A stretch of 44,593 bases of DNA from Novosphingobium sp. (GTDB lineage: Bacteria > Pseudomonadota > Alphaproteobacteria > Sphingomonadales > Sphingomonadaceae): contig NZ_JAIEPN010000034.1 in assembly GCF_019748365.1 (NCBI RefSeq), forward strand, positions 1-44,593. Direction: 5' to 3'. Below the pieces are notes generated by a model. That model was given only the letters and a program-made list of their open reading frames with translations, searched no databases and was not told the origin of the DNA. Every line of letters starts with the position of its first letter. Within the stretch, counting starts at the first letter, position 1. The position numbers were made by a program, and so were the translations under genes. Positions 8,096 through 15,940 of this stretch are shown here, in pieces.

Positions 8096-9886
8096 ATGGC
8101 AGCAGCACCGATCCTCAGCTGGGAAGGCCTTGGCCTCAACCAGGGCACAAGCTGGCTGTTCAAGGACCTCGACATCCAGATCGGCCCGCGCGACCGGCTC
8201 GCGCTCATCGGCCGCAATGGCGCAGGCAAGACCACGCTTCTGAAGCTCATCGCGGGCACGATCGATGCGGACAAGGGCACCCGCTCGGTCCAGCCCGGCA
8301 CGCGCGTCGTCACGCTGGAGCAGGACCCGTTCTTCACCGGCTATGAAACCCTGATGGACTTCGCGCTTTCGGGCAAGGACGCCCCGCCGCGTCACGAAGT
8401 CGAATCCATCGCAGGCCAGCTCGGCATCGATCTCTCCCGCAAGGCAGACAGCGCCTCGGGCGGTGAACGCCGCCGCGCCGCCCTCGCCCGCGCGCTTGCC
8501 AGCGAGCCCGATCTGCTGCTGCTGGATGAACCGACCAACCACCTCGATCTTGCCGCGATCGAGTGGCTCGAAAGCTGGCTCCAGCGCTACACCGGCGCCT
8601 TCGTCGTCATCAGCCACGACCGCACCTTCCTCGAACGCCTGACCAAGGCGACGCTCTGGCTGGACCGCGGCGCGATCCGCCGCCGCGAGATCGGCTTCGG
8701 CGGCTACGAAGCGTGGATGGAAGCGGTCTACGCCGAAGAGGCCCGCGCCGCCGACAAGCTCGACGCCAAGCTCAAGATCGAAGCCCACTGGCTGGAACGC
8801 GGCGTCACCGCGCGGCGCAAGCGCAACATGGGCCGCCTCGAAAAGCTCTGGGAAATGCGCGCCACCCGCGCCGCGATGATGAGCCCGCAGGGCACCGCCA
8901 AGATCAGCCTCGGCAGCGACGATGCCAAGAGCAAGGCCGTCATCGTCGCCGACAAGATCACCAAGCGCTTTGGCGAACGGGTGATCGTCAAGGACTTCAG
9001 CTTGCGCATCATGCGCAAGGACCGCATCGGCCTCGTCGGCGCGAATGGCGCAGGCAAGACGACGCTGCTCAAGCTTCTCACCGGTGAGCTTGAACCCGAC
9101 AGCGGCACCGTCACCCTCGCCAAGACGCTCACCCCCGTCATCATCGACCAGCAGCGCAGCCTGATGGCACCCGACAAGCGCATCCGCGACGTCCTCGCCG
9201 AAGGCAGCGACTGGATCGACGTGCAGGGTGTGCGCAAGCACATCCACGGCTACCTCAAGGAATTCCTGTTCGATCCCGGCATGGTCGAGGCCCGCGTCGG
9301 CACGCTTTCGGGTGGCGAACGTTCGCGCCTGCTCCTCGCCCGCGAATTCGCCCGCCCTTCCAGCCTCCTCGTGCTCGACGAGCCGACCAACGACCTCGAT
9401 CTCGAAACGCTCGACCTCCTGCAGGAAGTGATTTCGGACTACGAGGGCACCGTCCTCATCGTCAGCCACGACCGCGATTTCCTCGACCGGACCGTGACGA
9501 TCACGCTCGGCATGGACGGCTCGGGCAAAGTCGATATCGTCGCGGGCGGCTATGCCGACTGGGAGAAGCAGCGCAAACAGCGGCTGGCGGGCAAGCCCGT
9601 GGCGCGCGAAACGGCAGAAAAACACGCCGCCGCGCCCCCGCCGCCCCCGCCCAAGAAGGCCAAGCTCACTTACAGGGACCAGCGCGACTACGAGCTGCTC
9701 CCGGACCGCATCGCCGAGTTGGAAGCTCTGATCGCGTGCGATGAGGCGGCGCTGGCCGACCCCGAACTCTATACCAAGAACCCCACCCGCTTCGCCGCCC
9801 TTACCGCAGCGCTAGACAAGGCCCGCGCCGAGAAGGACGCAGCAGAAGAGCGCTGGCTGGAATTGGCGGAGATGGTGGAGGGATGA
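8096..9886 (+). CDS. ABC-F family ATPase (Uup-like)
   Basis: A soluble protein of 596 residues with two ABC ATPase domains and no membrane segments. ABC-F proteins act on ribosomes or, for Uup, also affect DNA repair intermediates. Walker A motifs are GRNGAGKT (39-46) and GANGAGKT in the second half. Signature motifs are SGGERRRAALARAL and SGGERSRLLLAREF, and both Walker B motifs (LLLLDEPTNHLD, LLVLDEPTNDLD) are intact. A linker of about 80 residues joins the halves. A Pro-rich stretch (AAPPPPPPKKAK) leads to a C-terminal coiled coil, as in Uup. I chose the ATG at 8096 (MAAAPILSWEG) because the 28 residues upstream do not resemble the family. Confidence 0.9.
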   Translation: MAAAPILSWEGLGLNQGTSWLFKDLDIQIGPRDRLALIGRNGAGKTTLLKLIAGTIDADKGTRSVQPGTRVVTLEQDPFFTGYETLMDFALSGKDAPPRHEVESIAGQLGIDLSRKADSASGGERRRAALARALASEPDLLLLDEPTNHLDLAAIEWLESWLQRYTGAFVVISHDRTFLERLTKATLWLDRGAIRRREIGFGGYEAWMEAVYAEEARAADKLDAKLKIEAHWLERGVTARRKRNMGRLEKLWEMRATRAAMMSPQGTAKISLGSDDAKSKAVIVADKITKRFGERVIVKDFSLRIMRKDRIGLVGANGAGKTTLLKLLTGELEPDSGTVTLAKTLTPVIIDQQRSLMAPDKRIRDVLAEGSDWIDVQGVRKHIHGYLKEFLFDPGMVEARVGTLSGGERSRLLLAREFARPSSLLVLDEPTNDLDLETLDLLQEVISDYEGTVLIVSHDRDFLDRTVTITLGMDGSGKVDIVAGGYADWEKQRKQRLAGKPVARETAEKHAAAPPPPPPKKAKLTYRDQRDYELLPDRIAELEALIACDEAALADPELYTKNPTRFAALTAALDKARAEKDAAEERWLELAEMVEG

Positions 9887-9887
9887 G

Positions 9888-10097
9888 ATGGAACGCGAAA
9901 CAGCCAGTCAGCTTCTGGCCGCGGTATATGCGTTGGATGCCGGATTCGGCGACATTGACGCGGCGATCTCAAAGCTGACGGATGAACAGGAGCGTCAGCG
10001 GTATGCTCGCGCTCTGGGGGATATCTTCCTCATTTTGTTCGACTCGTTCATCCTGCCAATTGAGAACGAGCATCCCGAACTCGCAGTCCGCGAATGA
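9888..10097 (+). CDS. Small hypothetical protein (69 aa)
   Basis: The ATG at 9888 follows the ABC-F stop by one base, with a GGAGGG ribosome site 9 nt before it. The product is acidic and probably mostly helical, with no membrane segment, Cys motif or recognised domain. Its tail ends upstream of the Lgt-like gene with only a few bases between, so it is probably translated in the same message. I do not recognise the family. Strong spacing and the ribosome site support a real gene, but this could still be a chance frame. Confidence 0.6.
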   Translation: MERETASQLLAAVYALDAGFGDIDAAISKLTDEQERQRYARALGDIFLILFDSFILPIENEHPELAVRE

Positions 10098-10125
10098 ACG
10101 CGTGCAAATTGCTGAGTTACAACCC

Positions 10126-10848
10126 GTGATCCACATCCCCACTTCCCCCTCGTTCCACTATCTCGGCGATCTCTCGGCCTGGCTGATCGCCTTTCTCGGC
10201 GCGCGGTGGGTCTATCGGCAGCGCCGCGCGAGCGTCGAAACCCTCGCCCGGCAGACCGCGCCGGACTACTTCATCAGCCTCGCGCTGGGCGGCGCGGCGG
10301 GGGCGTGGCTGCTGGGGTCGATCAACACCCTTCAGGATGCAAGGCCAGTGCTCTCGCACTCGGTCGCGGGGGCGCTGGCTGGGGCAATCGTCGCGGTCGA
10401 AGTGTGGAAATGGGTGCGCGGGGTGCGCGGCTCCACCGGCGGTCCGTTCGTCATTCCGCTCACGCTCGGCATCATGGTCGGCCGCTGGGGCTGCCTCTTC
10501 GCAGGCCTCCCCGATCACACTTATGGCATCCCCACCAGCCTCCCCTGGGGCGTCGATCTCGGTGATGGCATCGCGCGCCATCCCGTACAGATCTACGAAT
10601 CGCTCGCGATGCTGGCCTTTCTCCTCGTCTATTGGCGCGCCCTCACGCGCGAACGACAATGGGCCACGCGCCACGGCTTCCACGCTTTCGTGTTGTTCTA
10701 CGCGGTGCAGCGATTTGCGTGGGAGTTCTTCAAGCCCTACCCAAAGATCGTCGGCCCGTTAAACGTGTTCAACTTGGCCATGATCGGATTGATTCTATAT
10801 GCCCTCGTCTGGATCGCACGTGGAAACGACCGTCCTGCCGCCGCCTGA
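10126..10848 (+). CDS. Lgt-like diacylglyceryl transferase family membrane protein
   Basis: A polytopic membrane protein of about 240 residues related to prolipoprotein diacylglyceryl transferase. The Lgt signature region is clear: LGIMVGRWGCLFAGL, then YGIPTSLPWGV and ARHPVQIYE. SHSVAGALAG may correspond to the HGG segment of canonical Lgt. It is shorter than E. coli Lgt (about 290 residues), and the gene pairs with a radical SAM enzyme instead of the thyA neighbour often seen for true lgt. Two GTG starts are possible, 10102 and 10126; I chose 10126 (MIHIPTSP) by resemblance to Lgt N-termini. It may move a diacylglyceryl group onto something other than prolipoprotein, but that is inference. 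Confidence 0.75.
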   Translation: MIHIPTSPSFHYLGDLSAWLIAFLGARWVYRQRRASVETLARQTAPDYFISLALGGAAGAWLLGSINTLQDARPVLSHSVAGALAGAIVAVEVWKWVRGVRGSTGGPFVIPLTLGIMVGRWGCLFAGLPDHTYGIPTSLPWGVDLGDGIARHPVQIYESLAMLAFLLVYWRALTRERQWATRHGFHAFVLFYAVQRFAWEFFKPYPKIVGPLNVFNLAMIGLILYALVWIARGNDRPAAA

Positions 10849-12244
10849 GCGCAAGGCGGCGCCCTACATCTTCCACAGCCAGACCACGAGCCTGTGCGAG
10901 ACCTGCCTCGAACTCGTCCCCGCCAAAGTCATCATCGAAGCGGGCAGCGTCTACTACCTCAAGCGCTGCCCCGCCCACGGCGTCCAGAAAACGCTGATCA
11001 GCGACGATCTTGCCTATTGGCGCGGCCAGAAGGACTGGCTCAAGCCCGGCGACCGCCCGCTCACCGCGCAGACCCGCACCGAAGCAGGCTGCCCGTTCGA
11101 TTGCGGCCTCTGCCCCGATCACGAACAGCACAGCTGCCTCGCCATCGTCGAGATCAACTCTGCCTGCAATCTCGCCTGCCCGGTCTGCTTCGCTGATGCC
11201 GAGAATGTCCATGGCGCCCATCTGCCGCTAAGCGTGATCGAAGGCATGCTCGATGCGCTCGTCGAAAGCGAGGGCGAGTCCGACCTTGTCCAGCTTTCCG
11301 GCGGCGAACCCACGATCCACCCGCAGTTCTTCGAAGTGCTCGATGCGGTAAAACGCCGCCCGATCCGCCACGTGATGATCAACACCAACGGCGTGCGCAT
11401 CGCGCAGGACCCGGCCTTCGTCGAGCGCCTTGCCAGCTACGCCCCTCGCCTCGAAGTCTACCTCCAGTTCGACAGCCTGAACGACGAGGCGCTGGTCAAC
11501 TTGCGCGGCGCCCGCCTCTCGCGCGTCCGCCAGGCCGCGCTCGAAGCGCTGGAACGGGTCGGCCTCTCGACCACGCTGGTCGCCGTGGTGAAGCGCGGGG
11601 TGAACGACGGCGAGATCGCAGATATCGTCAACCACGCACTCGAATGGAAATGCGTGCGCGGGGTCACCTTCCAGCCGGTGCAGGATGCCGGGCGCAACGA
11701 AGGCTTCGACGGCAAGGCCAACCGCATGCTGATCACCCAGATCCGGCGCGAGGTGGTAAAGGCCGGTGTCTTCGCGGCAGAGGACATGATCCCGCTGCCC
11801 TGCAATCCCGATCAGATCTGCATCGGCTACGGCCTGCGCGCGGGCCGCTCGGTCACCCCGATCACCTCGCTGCTCCCGCGCGAGGTGCTGCTCAATGGGC
11901 CCAACACGATCAGCTACGAGGCCTATCCCGCGCTGCGCGAGGCGATGCTGGACCTCTTCAGCCTCGCCACCACGCAGTGCAACACAGAGGAGAAGCTGGC
12001 GGGCGTACTATGCTGCCTGCCGCAGGCGCTGGTGCCGGAGGACCTCGGCTATGCCAACAGCTTCCGCGTCGTGATCCTGCAGTTCCTCGATCGCTACAAC
12101 TTCGATCTGGCGACGGTGAAGCGCAGCTGCGTCCACTTCGTCACGCCCGATCGCCAGATCATCCCCTTCGATACCTACAACACCTTCTATCGTCCCGGTG
12201 CCGAGGGCGCGGCGGTGGTAGCGCGTGCAAGGAGGAAGCCATGA
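10799..12244 (+). CDS. Radical SAM enzyme of the tetraether lipid synthase (Tes) type
   Basis: A 481-residue radical SAM protein. The catalytic cluster motif is C123-x3-C127-x2-C130. Before it lie an N-terminal pair C33-x2-C36 with C57-P-x-HG, and a second cluster-like group C98, C102, C105, C113, so several metal sites are likely. GGEPTIHP is the SAM-binding strand. This architecture matches archaeal Tes/MJ0619, which joins lipid tails by carbon-carbon coupling and has three [4Fe-4S] clusters plus a rubredoxin-like iron. Bacterial homologues are known but mostly uncharacterised. The gene overlaps the Lgt-like gene by 50 bp and the following small membrane protein by 4 nt, so all are probably one operon. 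A GTG at 10820 is an alternative start. Confidence 0.8.
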   Translation: MPSSGSHVETTVLPPPERKAAPYIFHSQTTSLCETCLELVPAKVIIEAGSVYYLKRCPAHGVQKTLISDDLAYWRGQKDWLKPGDRPLTAQTRTEAGCPFDCGLCPDHEQHSCLAIVEINSACNLACPVCFADAENVHGAHLPLSVIEGMLDALVESEGESDLVQLSGGEPTIHPQFFEVLDAVKRRPIRHVMINTNGVRIAQDPAFVERLASYAPRLEVYLQFDSLNDEALVNLRGARLSRVRQAALEALERVGLSTTLVAVVKRGVNDGEIADIVNHALEWKCVRGVTFQPVQDAGRNEGFDGKANRMLITQIRREVVKAGVFAAEDMIPLPCNPDQICIGYGLRAGRSVTPITSLLPREVLLNGPNTISYEAYPALREAMLDLFSLATTQCNTEEKLAGVLCCLPQALVPEDLGYANSFRVVILQFLDRYNFDLATVKRSCVHFVTPDRQIIPFDTYNTFYRPGAEGAAVVARARRKP

Positions 12245-12480
12245 AGCGCCTGTTCGGCGGCCTGCTGCTGGCGGCCGGCATCCTGATCATGCTCACCAGC
12301 GGTCTTTGCACCGTGCTCGTGATCGGCATCGGCATGACCCAAGCCATGCGGGACCCCGGGATCCTCGGCGCGATCTATCTGCCGCTGATGGTGGGTGGCA
12401 TCCCCTTCATGATCGGCTTCGGCCTCTACAAATGGGGACGCTCGCTCTTGCGACAGCCCGAAGATCACAACGTCTTCTGA
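12241..12480 (+). CDS. Small two-helix membrane protein (79 aa)
   Basis: The ATG at 12241 overlaps the radical SAM stop by 4 nt, so translation is probably coupled. The product has two hydrophobic helices (about residues 5-32 and 43-63) separated by a short loop with charged residues, and a polar C-terminal tail ending EDHNVF. No domain is recognised. Its position suggests a membrane partner of the radical SAM or Lgt-like protein. The stop lies 7 bp from the stop of the convergent DUF6456 gene. Confidence 0.75.
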   Translation: MKRLFGGLLLAAGILIMLTSGLCTVLVIGIGMTQAMRDPGILGAIYLPLMVGGIPFMIGFGLYKWGRSLLRQPEDHNVF

Positions 12481-12487
12481 ACGCCCC

Positions 12488-12985
12488 TCACCGCACCCCG
12501 TAGAAACCAGCCACCCGGTCGAGCGCCAGTTCCAGCACCAGCTTGCCGCTACGCGCAGGCCAGGCCAGCGCCTTCTCTGCAGCCGGCACACCCTCGCCCG
12601 CGCAGACCACCCGCCAAAGGATATCCGCAAGGCCCGGGCCTGCTGCCGCGATGGCACCATCAAACCGGCGCCGCGCCGCAATCTGGCGTTCGCCGGGCGT
12701 CAGGTCTTTCTCGCCTCCGGCAATGCGCACCGGGTCCCATCGCATCGTCACCGACGGGGCAAGTTCGGCACGCTCCCAATCAGCGCGCAACCGCTCGCCA
12801 GCGGCAAACTGCCGGTCGTTCAAGTGGCCCCGCGCGTGCAGCCAGGTCAGTGGCGATTCGGCCAAATTGACCTTCACGCTGCGCACTGCCGCCTTCCCCG
12901 ATCCGCCAGCGGAGCCGGGCCGCACCCCGTCCACCCGCCGCGGTCCCTCTTCCGTCAGTTCACGCTCGACCAGAACCTGCGCCAT
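12488..12985 (-). CDS. DUF6456 domain protein
   Basis: A 165-residue protein. Residues about 45-160 match the DUF6456 pattern found in sphingomonads and other alphaproteobacteria: NLAESPLTWLHARG, then QFAAGERLRADWERAEL, a DLTPGERQIAARRR helix, and a closing WPARSGKLVLELALDRVAGFYG. The domain function is unknown; in other proteins it follows a helix-turn-helix, which is lacking here. A strong AGGAGG ribosome site stands 7 nt before the ATG. A GTTC-N7-GTTC box lies just upstream of that site (see the promoter entry). Confidence 0.8.
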   Translation of the reverse strand: MAQVLVERELTEEGPRRVDGVRPGSAGGSGKAAVRSVKVNLAESPLTWLHARGHLNDRQFAAGERLRADWERAELAPSVTMRWDPVRIAGGEKDLTPGERQIAARRRFDGAIAAAGPGLADILWRVVCAGEGVPAAEKALAWPARSGKLVLELALDRVAGFYGVR

Positions 12986-12997
12986 CGCGCCCTCCTC

Positions 12998-13026
12998 TTG
13001 AACAAATCAGGAACAATCGTTATCAT
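12998..13026 (+). promoter_or_regulatory. Promoter with overlapping LexA-type box (GAAC-N7-GAAC)
   Basis: TTGAAC at 12998-13003 and TATCAT at 13021-13026 are spaced by 17 nt, a good sigma-70-type promoter reading toward the XRE gene at 13120. GAAC-N7-GAAC at 13000-13014 is the direct-repeat pattern of the alphaproteobacterial LexA box; it covers the -35 element and the start of the spacer, where a bound repressor would block transcription. The same box lies 15 bp from the DUF6456 start codon, so it could affect both genes. A random match of this 8-base pattern is expected about once in a window of this size; its placement makes it more interesting. Confidence 0.4.
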
Positions 13027-13119
13027 GCCGGAGAGTGTTGTCTGTAGGAAAGCACAAAACTTGCCGCAGCGCACAAAAGCTGTAAAAGTCCGTAGGAGGC
13101 CCCCAAGAGAGCCCCTGAC

Positions 13120-13689
13120 ATGATCAACCGCATCCGCGATATCCGCCGTCAAAAGGGCCTCACCTTGGCCGATGTCGCCGCGCGCTGTGCGCCGCCGACA
13201 ACTGCGCAGACCATCGGCCGGCTCGAAACGGGCATGCGCTCGCTTTCGCTCGGCTGGATGAACCGCATCGCCGCCGCACTCGATGTCGATCCGCAGCTGC
13301 TGGTAAAGGCCGAGGTCGATAGCGAACCGCAGATCATCGCCCGCCTCGCGGCAACTGGTGCGGAGGCGCTCACCAAGCCGATGTCGGCGGTGCTTCCGGT
13401 CGGTCCGGGCTCGGCCCAGCTCGTCGTGATGACGGTGGAGGCCAGCGCCGGTGAATACCGCGCTGGCGATCAGGTCTGGCTTAGGCAAGTTGGTCCGGAG
13501 GATTTCGGCCGCGCGCTCAACCGCGATGTGCTTGCCCCGCGCCCCGGCGGCCGCTTCGCCTTCGGCCGCATGATCGACCGCGACGGCGACCGCGTTGCGC
13601 TGCTGCCGCCCGGCGTCGGCCAGCGCCAGGTGGTGATCGATCACCCCGCCTGGATCGGCGTTGCCGAACTGCTCGTCCGCTCGCTCTGA
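13120..13689 (+). CDS. XRE-family transcriptional regulator with S24-like C-domain
   Basis: A 189-residue DNA-binding protein. Residues 1-62 form a Cro/CI-type helix-turn-helix: IRRQKGLTLADVAARC, then TIGRLETGMRSLSLGWMNRIAAALDV. The rest (about 90-189) has the strand pattern of the S24/LexA peptidase fold: VVMTVEASAGEYRAGDQVWL, then FAFGRMIDRDGDRVALLPP, and a closing WIGVAELLVRSL. The usual Ser-Met pair and catalytic Lys are not clearly present, so autocleavage is doubtful. It is divergent from the DUF6456 gene with a shared 134-bp regulatory region. The glycosyltransferase gene follows after 17 bp. Confidence 0.82.
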   Translation: MINRIRDIRRQKGLTLADVAARCAPPTTAQTIGRLETGMRSLSLGWMNRIAAALDVDPQLLVKAEVDSEPQIIARLAATGAEALTKPMSAVLPVGPGSAQLVVMTVEASAGEYRAGDQVWLRQVGPEDFGRALNRDVLAPRPGGRFAFGRMIDRDGDRVALLPPGVGQRQVVIDHPAWIGVAELLVRSL

Positions 13690-13706
13690 TATCCAGCCCA
13701 TTGCCG

Positions 13707-14909
13707 GTGAAGCGCCGCCTGCTGTCGATTTCGACGTTGTACCCCGCCCCGACCCGCCCGGGCTTCGGCCGCTTTGTCGCGCGCCAGATGGAAACGCTCG
13801 CCGCGCGGGGCGATTGGGACGTGACCGTCATCAACCCGATCGGCCTACCCCCGCCGCCGCTGCGCGCGATGGGCCGCTACAAGCCGCTCGCGACGATTCC
13901 CCCGGTCGAAACCGGCGGGCGCGTCACGGTGCATCATCCCCGCTTCCTCCTCGTCCCCGGGCTCTCCGGCCGCTTCAATCCCTGGGCGATCACCCGCGCG
14001 GTCCTGCCGCTGGCGCGAAAGCTCCACCGGGAAACGCCGTTCGATCTCGTTGACGCGCAATTCTTCTATCCCGATGGCCCCGCCGCCGCCGATGTCGCCG
14101 CCGCGCTCGGCCTGCCGCATGCGATCAAGGCGCGCGGCTCGGACATCCATCTCTGGGGCGACCGCCCCGCCGCACTGCTCCAGATGCGCCGCGCAGCCCA
14201 TAGCGCAGCGGCAGTGCTTGCCGTGTCTGGCGCCCTCGCGCGCGACATGGACGCGCTGGGCCTCGCCCCGCCCGGCGGGATCACCGTGCACTACACCGGC
14301 CTCGACCATGCGCGCTTTCAGCCGATGCCCCGCGCCGAGGCGCGCGCCCAGCTCGCCGCCAGCCTGCCAACGCTCGCCCTCCGCCCCGCCGACCGCCTTG
14401 CCGTCTGCGTCGGTGCGCTGATCACGATCAAGGGACAGGCCCTCGCGATCGAGGCGCTGACCAGCCTGCCCGGCGATATCCAGCTCGCGCTCGCCGGCAC
14501 CGGCGCGGAGGAAGCCGCGCTGCGCGCCAAGGCCGCCGCGCACGGTGTTTCCAGCCGGGTGCACTTCCTCGGCGGCGTGGGTCATGAGACCCTGCCCGTG
14601 CTGCTCAGCGCCGCCGATGTCATGGTGCTGCCTTCCGAGCGCGAAGGCCTTGCCAATGCCTGGATCGAAGCGCTCGCCTGCGGCACGCCGCTCGTCATTC
14701 CGCCCGTGGGCGGCGCGCCCGAGGTGGTCAATTGCCCCGCCGCCGGCCGTCTCGCCGAACGAACCCCTGCCGCGATTGCCGCTGCCATTGCCGAGATACT
14801 GGCAGCTCCGCCCGCACCAGCAGAGGTCGCCGCCAGCGCCGCCCGCTTCAGCTGGGACGCGAACGCCGCTGCACTCGCGCAGATCTACGAAAAAGCCGCC
14901 AACCGCTAA
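13707..14909 (+). CDS. Glycosyltransferase family 4 protein
   Basis: A cytoplasmic GT-B glycosyltransferase of 400 residues. The N-terminal domain has PTRPGFGRFVARQ, a glycine-rich acceptor-side loop. KARGSDIHLWG and the HYTGLDHARF motif mark the domain junction. The donor site EREGLANAWIEALACGTPLV followed by GGAPEVV is the E-x7-E signature of GT4 retaining enzymes that use nucleotide sugars. The acceptor is unknown. I chose the GTG at 13707 (MKRRLLSISTLYP) over a TTG two codons earlier. It stands alone, with no other polysaccharide genes in the window, and may share a transcript with the XRE regulator 17 bp upstream. Confidence 0.88.
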   Translation: MKRRLLSISTLYPAPTRPGFGRFVARQMETLAARGDWDVTVINPIGLPPPPLRAMGRYKPLATIPPVETGGRVTVHHPRFLLVPGLSGRFNPWAITRAVLPLARKLHRETPFDLVDAQFFYPDGPAAADVAAALGLPHAIKARGSDIHLWGDRPAALLQMRRAAHSAAAVLAVSGALARDMDALGLAPPGGITVHYTGLDHARFQPMPRAEARAQLAASLPTLALRPADRLAVCVGALITIKGQALAIEALTSLPGDIQLALAGTGAEEAALRAKAAAHGVSSRVHFLGGVGHETLPVLLSAADVMVLPSEREGLANAWIEALACGTPLVIPPVGGAPEVVNCPAAGRLAERTPAAIAAAIAEILAAPPAPAEVAASAARFSWDANAAALAQIYEKAANR

Positions 14910-14911
14910 CT

Positions 14912-14933
14912 CCCCTCCCGCTTGCGGGAGGGG
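14912..14933. terminator. Hairpin between convergent glycosyltransferase and secF genes
   Basis: A 9-bp perfect stem (CCCCTCCCG / CGGGAGGGG) with a CTTG loop lies three bases beyond the glycosyltransferase stop and 17 bp before the secF stop. It could end both transcripts. There is no T-run on either side, so it is not a textbook intrinsic terminator. This sequence is also common between sphingomonad genes as a dispersed hairpin. Confidence 0.55.
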
Positions 14934-14950
14934 CTTGGGGTGGGCCTACC

Positions 14951-15928
14951 TCAAGCCCCTTCGCGCGCCATCCGCTCCTGCTTGTCGAGCGCGGATTCGG
15001 TCGGCACGAAGCTCTTCGAGGTCACCTTCAGCCAGATCAGGATCGGCGCGGCCATGTAGATCGAGCTGTAGGTGCCGACGAAAATGCCCAGCGTGATCGC
15101 CGCAGTGAAGCCGAAGATCACCCCCGGCCCCAGCAGCAGCAGCGCCGTCAGCGTGATCAGCATCGAAAGCGAAGTCGCCAGCGTCCGGTGCAGCGTCTCG
15201 TTGACCGAAAGGTCGAGCAGCTCGGGCATCGGCATCTTGCGATACTTCTTCAGGTTTTCGCGGATGCGGTCGTAGACCACGATCGTATCATTGAGCGAAT
15301 AGCCGATCAGCGTCAGGAGCGCCGCCACGATGGTGAGGTCGAATTCCAGCTGCGTCACCGCGAACAGGCCCAGCGTCAGCGTCACGTCGTGGACAAGGCT
15401 GAACAGCGCGCCGATACCGAACTGCCATTCGAAGCGCAGCCAGATATAGGCCGCCACCGCCAGCGCCGCGAGGCCGAGCGAAAGCGCCGCGCTGTGCCAC
15501 AGCTCGCCCGAGACCTTGCCCGAGACCGAGTCCACGCCGTCCACGCGCGCATCGGCGTGCTTGGCCTTGATGTCTGCGGTGATCGTGCGCGCCATCTTGT
15601 CGGAAAGCCCGCTGTCGTGGTCCGCGCCCTCCGGCAGCTTCATGCGGATCGAAATCTCGTTGGGCTTGCCATAGCGCTGGATGATCGGCTCGCCATAGCC
15701 CAGCGTCTCGATCTCCCCGCGCAGCGCCGCCACCGGCGCTTCGGCGCTTTGCGTGAACGTCACGCGGATCATCTGGCCGCCGATGAAATCGACGCCGAGG
15801 TTCAGGCCCTTGGTGAAGACAAGGCCAAGGCTCGCCGCCATCAGCAGCAGGCTGATCACGTAGAAGGGCCCGCGCCAGCGCAGGAACTTGATGTTCGTGT
15901 TGTCGGGAACGAGCTTGAGGAGCTTCAT
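14951..15928 (-). CDS. secF: Protein translocase subunit SecF
   Basis: SecF forms the SecDF membrane complex that uses the proton gradient to pull exported proteins across the inner membrane. The 325-residue product has the GVDFIGGQMIRV motif after TM1, a periplasmic P4-like domain, and the membrane block LTLIGYSLNDTIVVYDRIREN, ending with five further hydrophobic helices. The start is ATG at 15928 (MKLLKLVPDNTNIKF), 12 bp after the secD stop. Order yajC, secD, secF is the usual operon. Confidence 0.95.
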   Translation of the reverse strand: MKLLKLVPDNTNIKFLRWRGPFYVISLLLMAASLGLVFTKGLNLGVDFIGGQMIRVTFTQSAEAPVAALRGEIETLGYGEPIIQRYGKPNEISIRMKLPEGADHDSGLSDKMARTITADIKAKHADARVDGVDSVSGKVSGELWHSAALSLGLAALAVAAYIWLRFEWQFGIGALFSLVHDVTLTLGLFAVTQLEFDLTIVAALLTLIGYSLNDTIVVYDRIRENLKKYRKMPMPELLDLSVNETLHRTLATSLSMLITLTALLLLGPGVIFGFTAAITLGIFVGTYSSIYMAAPILIWLKVTSKSFVPTESALDKQERMAREGA

Positions 15929-15940
15929 CGGGCCGGTTCC

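Noticed and set aside
7490..9625. A 711-codon open frame antisense to the ABC-F gene
   Set aside because: The plus strand carries an intact ABC-F protein with all ATPase motifs; the antisense product has no recognisable motif.
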